Origin: SAR202 cluster bacterium bin87
GTDB taxonomy: Bacteria > Chloroflexota > Dehalococcoidia > Lucifugimonadales > UBA3495
Assembly: GCA_002238825.1 (NCBI GenBank)
Contig: MPNC01000003.1
Location: forward strand, 124,001-188,000
Reading direction: 5' to 3'
DNA length: 64,000 nucleotides
Shown: in pieces, positions 9,844 through 18,091 of the stretch
Position numbering within the stretch: position 1 is the first letter of the stretch
Layout: each line of letters opens with the position of its first letter
Translations under genes and position numbers: made by a program
Notes under the pieces: model-generated
What the model saw: the letters and a program-made list of their open reading frames with translations, nothing else
What the model was told of the DNA's origin: nothing
The model's database searches: none

Positions 9844-11214
9844 CTACTGGTGCGGCTGCAGTTCGTCGAGGTCATCCAGCAGGGATGACATGGTTTCCGG
9901 GTCGGCGGCTTCGTAGCGGGCGCCGTAGTAGTAGCGCTGGAAACCACCGACGATCCGCGCCATCGGCGGGTCGGGCAGGGTCTCCCTGACGTCTTGCCGG
10001 TGCTCCTCGGGAGTCTGCGAACCGCGACGCGGGAAGCCGACGGCGTTGGCAACCTCCAGCATCCGGTGATACACCTCGCGGGGCGTGGCCGGCGGCGGGC
10101 GGCGACGGCGGAAACCGGACGCGCGCGACATCCATCCGGAAAGCGCGTCCGACAAGTCCTGCCCGGCGCCTCCCCAGGTGAAGATCGACTCGCGAACCTC
10201 GTCATCGGCGTAGCCGCCGCCCACCAGCCTCCGGCGCCGGAACATGCGGAACAGCACCCAGCCGGCCAGGGACAGGGCGGCCAGGAATGCCAGCCATTTG
10301 ATGACGGTCAGGATGATGCTGGGCGGACCGTCGCCCTCGACCTCGCGCAGGCTTTCGTGGAATTCTTCGATCTGCAACCGGGCCAGTTCCAGGCCACTGA
10401 GATCGCCGCCGCCAAACAGGCTGGAAACCCAGTTGCCCACTGCCACGAGTCCGGCCGCCAGCAGCCCCAACAGCAGGAGAACGGGCCGGAGCGTCCACAA
10501 GCCGAGGAAAGCCATCCCTTTGAGGATGGCCCGGGTTGCGTCGTCCAGGCCACCCACGCCAATTGCCCCCAGGATCACCGCCAGCAGCAGCACGCCGCCG
10601 ACGCTGAACAAAATGGCCAGCATCCAGCCGCGGTTCATGCGGCCGCCGCCGCCCTCGGCGGCAAACCGGCTTATGGCCAGCCCGGCGAGACCGGTGGCAA
10701 AAAACACCAGCAGTCCCGGCAGACGGATGATCGCCGCCGTCAACAGGGTGTCGGCGGCCACGGCAACAATGATTACCACCACGCCCCGAACGAAGGCGTT
10801 GCGGATCACGTCCAGCGTGACGTCGTCCCGGGCGATGGCCGTCCCCCGCCACCACAGCAGCAGCATGAAGATGGCGGACAGCCCCAGGGCCGCCGCGGCT
10901 CGCAGATCGCCGGAAAGCACCTGACCGACGGGGAACCAGCCGGCTCCCATGCTGATGCCGGCGAGCACCAGCACCGACACCGCGCTCAGGCCCAAGCCAA
11001 TGATTCCCCGGAGGTTGAGCGAGAAGCGGATGGTCTGCACGTACCAGGACAGGATGAACGACCAGGCCACGGCAAGCGTGGCGATGCCCAACGGTACGGA
11101 GGCGTCGGGCAACCGAATGACATGGGCGAACAGGCGGCAGCCCAGATAAACCGCGAAACCCTCCAGGAAGAGGGCGATACCGGCGATGAGTGCGGAGCGA
11201 GCGAATGCGCCCAT
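9844..11214 (-). CDS. Multi-pass membrane protein with DUF4129 domain
   Basis: 456 aa. About eight hydrophobic segments make up the first ~260 residues, followed by a larger extramembrane loop (VSSLFGGGDLSGLELARLQ), one more transmembrane segment near WLAFLAALSLAGWVLFRMF and a cytoplasmic tail. The tail has TPREVYHRMLEVANAVGFPR, QTPEEH and VGGFQRYYYGAR, the conserved features of DUF4129. DUF4129 proteins are usually encoded with MoxR ATPase, DUF58 and transglutaminase genes. Here only DUF58 is present, directly upstream with 24 bp between, so the two probably share a transcript. Role in that system is not known in detail. Confidence 0.85.
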   Translation of the reverse strand: MGAFARSALIAGIALFLEGFAVYLGCRLFAHVIRLPDASVPLGIATLAVAWSFILSWYVQTIRFSLNLRGIIGLGLSAVSVLVLAGISMGAGWFPVGQVLSGDLRAAAALGLSAIFMLLLWWRGTAIARDDVTLDVIRNAFVRGVVVIIVAVAADTLLTAAIIRLPGLLVFFATGLAGLAISRFAAEGGGGRMNRGWMLAILFSVGGVLLLAVILGAIGVGGLDDATRAILKGMAFLGLWTLRPVLLLLGLLAAGLVAVGNWVSSLFGGGDLSGLELARLQIEEFHESLREVEGDGPPSIILTVIKWLAFLAALSLAGWVLFRMFRRRRLVGGGYADDEVRESIFTWGGAGQDLSDALSGWMSRASGFRRRRPPPATPREVYHRMLEVANAVGFPRRGSQTPEEHRQDVRETLPDPPMARIVGGFQRYYYGARYEAADPETMSSLLDDLDELQPHQ

Positions 11215-11238
11215 GGCTGTTCCAGACCCGGGTCTGCC

Positions 11239-12522
11239 CTAACCCGCCGATTCAGAGGAAACCAGGGTGGGCTCACCGGTGGGATCTCCCGACCAATCGT
11301 CCCTCCAGATTTCTTCGAGGTTGGCCAGGCTGGAGCCGGCCAGATACACCGGAACCTCCGCGGGCAACTCGGACGCTCCGGGACCCGGAGGCCCGTCACC
11401 CGCGTAGAACACCACCACGCGATGGCCGCGCCGGCGAATCTGCTCGATTTCGAGTACAACCGCGCGGGACAGGATGGCGGTTACGAGCACAACCGTGGCG
11501 TCCGAGAGGAGTGTGTCTGTCTCAGTTCGCAAGACCGCTGAGAGCTCAGCTACCCAGAATGGACCGGCCATGGCCAGCGATTCCAGCACGGCTTCAAGCT
11601 GCAGGCTCCCTCCGCCGACGGGCACGGACATCCATTTGCTGGAATAGGACGCTACGGCGTTGCTGACCAGCCCGAAGGTGTAGCCCTCGCGTTCGGCGTA
11701 TTCGGCAACGGAGGCGGCAACGGTCACGGCGCGCTCGAAGAGCCGGCGGTTGCTGCCCTGCCAGGCGGCGTCGCCGGTGCGCGCGTTGAGCGCAATGAGC
11801 ATGTGGCGGGTAGCGGCCGGCTCAAAGATACGGGCTTCAACCTTGCCGTGTCGGGCGGTGGCCTTCCAGTCGATGCGCTTCAGCGGGTCGGTGGGACGGT
11901 ATTCGCGCAGGCCGACGAAACGGCTGGGGTCGTCCTGGATGAGACGGCGGCCCCGGCTGGCCCCCAGCGGGCGCTCCCAGACATTCATCATCTCACGCAG
12001 GTCGACGATGCGCGGATATACCAGCAGGTACTCCACGTCGGGAACGTATTTTTCGGCGGCGGTGATGCCGAACATGTCCCCGCTGCGCAAACGGGCCGGC
12101 CCGATGCGATGGTTGCCCCGTGCCCGGCAACGCACCTGGTATCGCCAGGTCACCCGCTGGTAAGGCAGCAACGAGGTGGTGATCCGGTGGTCCAGTTCCG
12201 CCTCCATCCCGACGCCGCGCTGGTGCGTCCCGCCGGTCTGCAGTCCAATGGGAAAGGCGTCGGATATGTCCAGCCAGATCATGGGCAGGATCTTGCCGTT
12301 GTCCACCGTGATGTAGTAGTCGACCACGTCGCCGATGAAGGCCCGGCGGCGTTCCAGGCGGCGTTGGTAGGTCAGGCGGCCGAAGGCATACCGGGGCCAG
12401 TGCTTGCCCGTCAGCCAGATGAGCACGACCAGTACGCCCACCACGATCAGCAGCAACTGGCTGGCCAGGAGACCGGCCAGGATCAGGATGGCGGCGACGA
12501 TTACCCAGAGGTCACTCAGCAT
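11239..12522 (-). CDS. DUF58 domain-containing protein
   Basis: 427 aa from ATG 12522. Two N-terminal hydrophobic segments (LWVIVAAILILAGLLASQLL, then VGVLVVLIWL) anchor the protein, followed by a beta-rich region and the DUF58 core SRFVGLREYRPTDPLKRIDWKATARHG, its hallmark. After it comes a vWA-like fold with ATRHMLIALNARTGDA. DUF58 proteins accompany MoxR AAA+ ATPases and are thought to act with them in envelope-protein assembly or maturation. An upstream in-frame ATG at 12621 is rejected because the extra residues are read from a family A repeat. Operon with the DUF4129 gene; neither MoxR nor transglutaminase is adjacent. Confidence 0.88.
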   Translation of the reverse strand: MLSDLWVIVAAILILAGLLASQLLLIVVGVLVVLIWLTGKHWPRYAFGRLTYQRRLERRRAFIGDVVDYYITVDNGKILPMIWLDISDAFPIGLQTGGTHQRGVGMEAELDHRITTSLLPYQRVTWRYQVRCRARGNHRIGPARLRSGDMFGITAAEKYVPDVEYLLVYPRIVDLREMMNVWERPLGASRGRRLIQDDPSRFVGLREYRPTDPLKRIDWKATARHGKVEARIFEPAATRHMLIALNARTGDAAWQGSNRRLFERAVTVAASVAEYAEREGYTFGLVSNAVASYSSKWMSVPVGGGSLQLEAVLESLAMAGPFWVAELSAVLRTETDTLLSDATVVLVTAILSRAVVLEIEQIRRRGHRVVVFYAGDGPPGPGASELPAEVPVYLAGSSLANLEEIWRDDWSGDPTGEPTLVSSESAG

Positions 12523-12598
12523 GGGCGCAGGATACCCGATTTGGGGATGCCGGTCATCCGGACACGCGTGAACAGCGTCGCCCGGATGGATGAAACCG

Positions 12599-12687
12599 TC
12601 ATTGCGAGCGAAGCCCGGCAATCTCGTCGCCGGAGGGGGCGTTCTTCGGGCAACGAGACCGCCGCGTCAGCGTGTTTTTTCGATGAC
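12599..12687. repeat. Family A palindromic repeat, copy 2
   Basis: Same structure as copy 1, with left arm GTCATTGCGAGCGAAGCC and a more diverged right arm ending TTTTTTCGATGAC. It sits in the 275-bp gap between the MFS pseudogene and the DUF58 gene. The rest of that gap (12688-12797) is very GC-rich and shows no gene. Confidence 0.8.
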
Positions 12688-12797
12688 AAAGTGGACACCA
12701 TGAGGATGGCGCGCGCGCCCTCAGGTTCGGCGCGCCCTGGCGAGCGCGCGGCGGCTCGACGCCCCGCCCGCCTGGTGCGCCGACCCCGACACTGGAG

Positions 12798-14117
12798 CTA
12801 CGCGGGAGCCCGCTGGCCGGCGAGCTCGGCGATCCTGGCGCCGGGCCGGTTGTCCCCGATAGTCCAGACCAGCGCCGCGGAGACGACCAGCAGGATAATG
12901 TTGGTCCAGATGGCAATCTCGTAGTTGCCGCGCAGGTCGAACATATACCCGCTGAGCGCGGAACCGATCCCCGAACCGATGGGCATCACCGCGAACATCG
13001 TCCCGTAAATCCGGCCCAGGTTGGTTGTGCCGAAACCGTCGGAGGTGTAGGCCGCCGTAATTCCGACCACCGCGTTCCATGAGAAGCCCACCAGTACCAT
13101 CCCGATCACCAGCGGCACGACGCCCAGCGGCGGTATCCCCAGGAATGGGACACCCATCGACAACAGGACGACCACGAAACCTCCCATGCGCAGCTGGTAC
13201 GAGGCGGCCAGCAGCCTCCGTCTCCCGTACTGGTCCGACAGGTGCCCCAGCAGCAGCGCGCCCACGATGGCCGTGGCGCCGATGAGGCTGAACGCGCCCG
13301 CTCCCACCAGCGGCGAGTAGCCCAGGTCGCGGGCGTAGGTCACGAAATGAGCATTCACGAAGCTCATCGAGTAACCTCAAACGAAGTAGCCGAAGGTCAG
13401 CCGGTAGAAGAATCCGGTGCGCAGCGCCTGCCCAAAACTCACGTGTTCCAGCGCCGCCGCCGATGCCCGCGACCCACCGGTGCCCGGACCGCCCGCGCCA
13501 TCGGGAGCCTGCCCGTAGGGCTGCAATCCCTTGTCTTGGGGCTGGTTCTTGATCAGTAAAGCGCCCACGGGAAAGATCACCACCAGCAGCAGCAGGCCGA
13601 GGAAAAGATACGCTTCGCGCCAGTCCAGCAGCACCAGGAAGACCGAAGTGGCCGGCACCAGCAGCATGGCGCCCATCGAGCCGGCTCCGCCGTTGATCCC
13701 CAGGGTTAGCCCGCGGCGGGTCACGAACCACTGGCTGACGATCTTGGTCAGGATGGGCCCGGTGCCCAGGGTGATGCCGGTGCTCATCACCGCGAACACC
13801 AGGTACAACTGCCACAGGGTGTTGACCGTTGGCAGCAACACCAGCATGAAGCCCATGATGACCACGCCGCTCAGCGCAGCCCACTTGGCGTTGTACCGGT
13901 CGGCCAGGTACCCGGCCAGCGGCCGCAGCAGGCCCGAAATCATGTAGGTGATGCCGAAGGCCAGCGACAGGGTGCCGCGGCTCCACCCGAATTCCTGGGT
14001 CATGGGATGCAGAAATACGCCGAAGGAGAACTGGCCACCCGACACGCCCAGTGTCACCATGGCGCAGCCGAAAACGACGTACCAGCCGTAGAAGGTATTT
14101 CGGAACGTCGAAACCAT
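12798..14117 (-). pseudogene. MFS transporter interrupted by one in-frame TGA
   Basis: Reads as a single 440-codon frame from ATG 14117 to the stop at 12798, except for a TGA at 13379-13377. The first part (246 aa) starts VSTFRNTFYGWYVVFGCAMV and contains six transmembrane helices plus the loop motif GYLADRYNAKWA; the second restarts in the same frame with MSFVNAHFVTYARDLGYSP and has the C-terminal helices with GHLSDQYGRRR. Together they make a normal-length OFA/monocarboxylate-type MFS carrier. The flanking residues are GYFV(stop)GYS, where related carriers commonly have Cys or another small residue, so one base change from TGC/TGT/TGG explains the stop. Nonsense mutation, consensus error or recoding are all open. 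Confidence 0.82.
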
Positions 14118-14255
14118 TGCAGCGGCGGACCATACCTCAAAGAGTGAGCCGCCCGTGCTCGCTGCGCGGGCGCAGGGCTGGCGCAATAGTAGATGCACGG
14201 AAGACGGCGCGCAACCGCGCCGACCGCGGCGAGGCCCGTGCAAAGTGACCGACCT

Positions 14256-14541
14256 CCCTGGTTTCCGCTCATCCTGAGACTGTCGCTCCTTGGTTTCCGC
14301 TCATCCTGAGCCTGTCGCTCCCTGGTTTCCGCTCATCCTGAGCCTGTCGCTCCTCGGTTTCCGCTCATCCTGAGCCTGTCGCTCCTCGGTTTCCGCTCAT
14401 CCTGAGCCTGTCGCTCCCTGGTTTCCGCTCATCCTGAGCCTGTCGCTCCTCGGTTGCCGCTCATCCTGAGCCTGTCGCTCCTCGGTTTCCGCTCATCCTG
14501 AGCCTGTCGCTCCCTGGTTTCCGCTCATCCTGAGCCTGTCG
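14256..14541. repeat. Nine-copy 32-bp tandem repeat
   Basis: Nine head-to-tail units with an exact 32-bp period: the CCGCTCATCCTGAG core starts at 14265, 14297, 14329, 14361, 14393, 14425, 14457, 14489 and 14521. Units differ at only a few positions (CCCTGG, CCTCGG or CCTTGG before the core; one TTGCCG variant; one GAGACTG in the first unit). There are no spacers. It lies in the 573-bp gap between the start of the MFS pseudogene and the CMD gene. Confidence 0.95.
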
Positions 14542-14589
14542 AAGGATGCCACCGTTGTTGGATTCATGGTCCGACAGGCTCACCATGAA
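14532..14589. repeat. Palindrome closing the tandem array
   Basis: The last repeat unit flows into a palindromic element. GAGCCTGTCG (14532-14541) is perfectly complementary to CGACAGGCTC (14572-14581), and TTCATGGT (14563-14570) pairs with ACCATGAA (14582-14589). The GAGCCTGTCG core is the same one repeated in the 32-bp array, suggesting the array grew from one arm of this element. Confidence 0.8.
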
Positions 14590-14690
14590 CGGTTAGATAG
14601 ACTTTGCACCAGCCCTGCTGACCGCGCCGACGCCGGCCGCGATTCGGCCTATGGTATCCTGAACGGCAGTTTGAGCCGGAGGGTTTCGAT

Positions 14691-15239
14691 ATGGCACGGG
14701 TTCCTTACGTCGCACGGGAAGAACTGGACGCGGACGGGCAGACGATCTACGACCGGATCCGGGAGGATCGCGGCGCGGCGGACGTGGGGCTCCAGTTCCG
14801 GGCGTTGCTGCACAGCCCGCAAGCCGCCGGCTACCTGACCTCCATGGGCGCTACGCTCCGGTTCCAGTCCTCCATGTCGGACGACCTCAAGGAACTGGCC
14901 ATCATACTGGTCGCGCGGGAGTGGGATTCCGGCATCGAGTGGACCGGCCACGCCGTTGCCGCTGCCAACGCGGGAGTGAGCGACGAAGCCATCGAAGGGA
15001 TCCGCACCTGGAAGGCTCCCGACTGCCTGGACGGCCAGCCGGCCGCCATCGCCCGCTTCGTGCAGCAGATGATCCGCGAAAAGGACGTATCCGACGAGAA
15101 CTTCGAGGCGGTGCGGGCATTCCTGGGTGACCGGGGCGTCGTCGACCTCACCATGACCGTCGCCTACTACTCCGCCCTGGCCCTGGCGCAGATCGCGCTG
15201 CGGCCGGAGATGGGCGACGGAAGAGAGTCGACCCTGTAG
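14691..15239 (+). CDS. Carboxymuconolactone decarboxylase (CMD) family protein
   Basis: 182 aa. The alpha-helical CMD/AhpD fold is indicated by LHSPQAAGYLTSMGATLRF, DDLKELAIILVAREWDSGIEWTGHA and AVAAANAGVSDEAIEGIR. The segment that in AhpD-type peroxidases carries the CxxC redox pair is here SGIEWTGH, with no cysteine, so this belongs to the CMD branch with the E-W-x-x-H arrangement and is not expected to be a thiol peroxidase. The ATG has GGAGG eight bases upstream. The substrate is unknown; proteins of this type often occur in aromatic or lactone degradation settings, but nothing adjacent supports a pathway. Confidence 0.85.
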   Translation: MARVPYVAREELDADGQTIYDRIREDRGAADVGLQFRALLHSPQAAGYLTSMGATLRFQSSMSDDLKELAIILVAREWDSGIEWTGHAVAAANAGVSDEAIEGIRTWKAPDCLDGQPAAIARFVQQMIREKDVSDENFEAVRAFLGDRGVVDLTMTVAYYSALALAQIALRPEMGDGRESTL

Positions 15240-15297
15240 GGATCGGTGCGGCGCCTGGCCGGATAACGGTCGGCGCCCCAAGTCGGATGGTCAAGCA

Positions 15298-16482
15298 ATG
15301 AGCAGCGCAACCGCGGACGGGTTGTTGGGACGGTTGGCCGGCCTGTTGGAATGGCATGGGCTGGGGTCGGCCGCGCTGACCCCCCGGCCCCGTGGCGGCC
15401 GCTTGACTGGAGAGGACGCTGACGAGGTCGCATCCCTGCTTGACCAGTTGACGGTGGCGGACTCCGGGTTGAAGCAGGGGCAAAGCCCCCGCAGCCTGAT
15501 CTTCGGCAACGGCTGCTTCGCCATCGGCCGATATGCGGAAGCGTACACCGTCTACCAGGAGATGGCGGCGCAGCGTCCCGACGATTATGCGGTCAGGTTC
15601 AACCTGGGCGTGACCTGCCTGCGCCGAAGAAGGCCGGAAGAGGCGGTCAGCGCTCTCGACGTTGCGCTGGAGATCGATCGCTTCTCGGCGTCGGCGTACT
15701 ACCAGCGGGGCAATGCCAAAGACGACGTCGGCGATGCGACCGGGGCGCTGGATGACTACGCGGAGGCCATCAGCCTGAATCCGGTGTACCTCCAGGCCTA
15801 CTACAACCAGGGGATCGTGTTGAATAACCTGGGCAGATACGCCGACGCCATCGCGGCCTTCGACGCGGTGGTGACCCTTCGCCCCGATATCTCCAACGCC
15901 TATCTGAACCGGGGAGTGGCGCGGGACGAACTGGGCGACGGGGGAGGCGCGGTGGCCGACTATGATGAGGCGTTGCGACACAATCCGGACAATGCGGACG
16001 CCCGGTTCAACAAAGCTCGGGTCTGCTACCGCCTGGGTCGATATGACGACGCGGTGGCGAACTACACCGCTGCCATCGAGTTGCGGCCGGACGACGTGGA
16101 GGCGATCAACAACCGCGGGCTGGCCTACGACGCCCAGGGGAAATACGTCGAGGCCATTGCCGACTACGACGTGGCGCTGCGCCTGCGTCCGGACTTCGCC
16201 GAGGTGTTGAGCAACCGGGGGGCCGCGCGTGAAAGCCTGGGGGATATTGAGGCGGCGTTGACCGACTACCTCGAAGCGCAGAAAGTCGTCCCCGAGTTTG
16301 CCGCCCCTTACTACAATGCGGCGCGGTTGTACGCCGACCAGGGAGACATTCCCAAGTGTGCGGAGCAGCTTTCGGAGGCGGTGCGTTTGCAGCCCGGCCT
16401 GTACGCCGAAGCGGAATCCGACGAGATGCTGGGCTGGGTACTGGACCTGTCTCGAATGCGGGATGAAAGGCAGGGCGGATAA
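15298..16482 (+). CDS. Tetratricopeptide repeat protein
   Basis: 394 aa, no signal peptide. After an N-terminal stretch of about 65 residues (LLGRLAGLLEWHG...LTGEDADEVASLLDQL) there are about nine consecutive TPR units of 34 residues, each with the usual W/Y-x2-L/G-x2-Y...A...P pattern, such as AYYQRGNAKDDVGDATGALD and AEVLSNRGAARESLGDIEAA. TPR proteins act as scaffolds for protein-protein contact; no catalytic domain is visible. It starts 58 bp after the CMD gene on the same strand and converges on the plsY-like gene eight bp from its end. Partner unknown. Confidence 0.88.
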   Translation: MSSATADGLLGRLAGLLEWHGLGSAALTPRPRGGRLTGEDADEVASLLDQLTVADSGLKQGQSPRSLIFGNGCFAIGRYAEAYTVYQEMAAQRPDDYAVRFNLGVTCLRRRRPEEAVSALDVALEIDRFSASAYYQRGNAKDDVGDATGALDDYAEAISLNPVYLQAYYNQGIVLNNLGRYADAIAAFDAVVTLRPDISNAYLNRGVARDELGDGGGAVADYDEALRHNPDNADARFNKARVCYRLGRYDDAVANYTAAIELRPDDVEAINNRGLAYDAQGKYVEAIADYDVALRLRPDFAEVLSNRGAARESLGDIEAALTDYLEAQKVVPEFAAPYYNAARLYADQGDIPKCAEQLSEAVRLQPGLYAEAESDEMLGWVLDLSRMRDERQGG

Positions 16483-16490
16483 ACGCCGTC

Positions 16491-17231
16491 TCAAGAAGGA
16501 CGCTGGGTCTCGCTCTCCTCGTCCGGCGGGAGCACGTCGAGCAGGATCGCCTCTTCGCTGAGGCGGGCGGCCTCTCCGAGGATTTCGGGCCGATCCTCGA
16601 TGAGCAGATCTGGATCTATTGCCGCAGATTTTTCGGGTCGGTGGTCGGAGTTGGTCAGGATGTTGTGGGTGACCACCACCATGGCCAGGGCGGTCAAGCC
16701 AAACATGACAGCCCAATCATGTCCACGCAGCGTGTTGAGGGCCAGCATGGCTCCGAACCCCAGGAATATACCTATGGACGACCGGAACGCCGAGCGGCGG
16801 AACAGCAGCACGGTGACGATCCCGACGGCGATACCCACCAGGATGTACCAATTGAGGTAGGCCAGCGAAACGCCCACCAGGACGACCATGCCATCGCCAC
16901 CTCTGAACCCCGTGAATATGCTCTTCCAGTGACCCGCAATCGCGGCCGCCCCCGCGACAATAGCGGCCAGCTCGGGTACACCCAGCATCCAGGCGACCGC
17001 CACGGCCACGGCGCCCTTGATGACGTCGCAGGCGAATACCAGCATGCCGCGTCGCCGTCCCACGTGCCAGAAAACGTTGGCGGTGCCGGCGCGCCGGCTG
17101 CCGGTGGCGAAAATATCCACGCCCTTGAGGCGCGCCACCAGGTAGGCGAAGGGGATGCTGCCCAGGAGATAACCGACCAGCGCCGCCGCGAGCACGCGGG
17201 GGATCAGGGGCAGAAGATCGTCAAAAAACAT
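16491..17231 (-). CDS. plsY: PlsY-like glycerol-3-phosphate acyltransferase with altered motifs
   Basis: 246 aa. Five or so transmembrane helices with the PlsY framework: YLLGSIPFAYLVARLKGVD, the DVIKG segment, AIAGHWKSIFTGFRGGDGM. PlsY transfers acyl from acyl-phosphate to glycerol 3-phosphate to make lysophosphatidate. Two family motifs are changed: GSGNxGAxN is GSRRAGTANV and FxGGKGVAT is FRGGDGMVV, so the phosphate-binding loop has Asp where the Lys normally sits. It is a clear family member, but standard activity is uncertain and it may be a paralogue with another substrate. The C-terminal ~45 residues are an acidic, non-family tail. ATG 17231 is used; a TTG one codon earlier is possible. 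Confidence 0.75.
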   Translation of the reverse strand: MFFDDLLPLIPRVLAAALVGYLLGSIPFAYLVARLKGVDIFATGSRRAGTANVFWHVGRRRGMLVFACDVIKGAVAVAVAWMLGVPELAAIVAGAAAIAGHWKSIFTGFRGGDGMVVLVGVSLAYLNWYILVGIAVGIVTVLLFRRSAFRSSIGIFLGFGAMLALNTLRGHDWAVMFGLTALAMVVVTHNILTNSDHRPEKSAAIDPDLLIEDRPEILGEAARLSEEAILLDVLPPDEESETQRPS

Positions 17232-17290
17232 CAAAAAGCGAAATCAGATGGTCGGCCGGGCGAGAATGATACCACAGCGGGTTGCAATCA

Positions 17291-18079
17291 TTACGGATTG
17301 CGGCCCACGTACAACCAGTAACCGATCTGTCCGCGAGACACCGATTGCTCCACGCGCTCCAGCAAGCCGGGGGCGGATTCCGCCAGATCGGCGGTCAGTT
17401 CCGATGGGGAGAAGCCAACGGCTCCGCCCAGGGCGAGCTTGCCGCGCAGGTCGGCCAGCAGCGTCATCACCTCGCCGGAAAGGTCTTCCGGTCCACCAAC
17501 CACAAAGCCGGCACGCTCCAGGAGATTCTGGTATCCGTCGGCGGGCAGGGCGTCGGTGAGGCAGAGCATCATGCCCACGGTTCCGTCCAGTTCGGGCGGC
17601 AGGCTGCCGGGCTCGACCGTGACATCGGAGATTCCGACCACGCCACCGGGCCGGAGCAGACCACGCACGCGGGAGATGGCGGATTCCTTGTCCACGAACA
17701 GGCTGGTGGCGCACTCGATGATCACGGCGTCAAAAGCGCCCTCGCGGAATGGGGGCATTTCGGCGTCGCCCCGGACGAATGCAACGTCAGCGGGCACCGG
17801 CTGTTCCTGTGCGCGCCGGCGGGAGGCAACCGACGCCTCCGCTCCCAGTTCCAGGCCCACCACGTGGCAGCGGAACACCCGGGAGATGGCCGTGGCGCTG
17901 GTTCCCAGGCCGCACGCAAGGTCCAGCACGCGCCAGCCGGCCTGCAGGCCCATGGCGCGGCCCAGCCGGTTGGTGGCGCGCAGCCCGCCGGGATGCAGGC
18001 TGTCGCCCAGGATCAGGCGCGCCAGTTCCGATGAGTAGAGGTCCGCGCAGCATATCTTGGCCGCGTAGGTGTCGAGCAT
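17291..18079 (-). CDS. Class I SAM-dependent methyltransferase
   Basis: 262 aa. Rossmann-fold methyltransferase motif I is VLDLACGLGTSATAI (about residues 50-64), followed by GLELGAEA, the acidic VRGDAEMPPF and FDAVIIECATSLFVDK. The C-terminal half has the RGLLRPGGVVGISDV post-motif typical of Methyltransf_11/UbiE-like enzymes. The N-terminal AAKICCADLYSSELARLILG with two adjacent cysteines is unusual. It starts 12 bp after the radical-SAM gene, so the two form one operon and probably act on the same product. Substrate unknown; lipid or thiol/metalloid methylation are possibilities only. Confidence 0.82.
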   Translation of the reverse strand: MLDTYAAKICCADLYSSELARLILGDSLHPGGLRATNRLGRAMGLQAGWRVLDLACGLGTSATAISRVFRCHVVGLELGAEASVASRRRAQEQPVPADVAFVRGDAEMPPFREGAFDAVIIECATSLFVDKESAISRVRGLLRPGGVVGISDVTVEPGSLPPELDGTVGMMLCLTDALPADGYQNLLERAGFVVGGPEDLSGEVMTLLADLRGKLALGGAVGFSPSELTADLAESAPGLLERVEQSVSRGQIGYWLYVGRNP

Positions 18080-18091
18080 CGACCGCGACCC

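Noticed and set aside
13377-13379. Selenocysteine at the MFS in-frame TGA
   Set aside because: MFS carriers are not known selenoproteins and no SECIS-like hairpin or selenocysteine gene is apparent nearby; kept only as an open question.
12721-14133. 470-codon frame across the MFS pseudogene
   Set aside because: It is the same region in another frame, rich in R/G/A, with no membrane segments; the MFS reading is clear in the other frame.
14256-14541. CRISPR array
   Set aside because: Units are contiguous with an exact 32-bp period and no unique spacers; no cas genes nearby.
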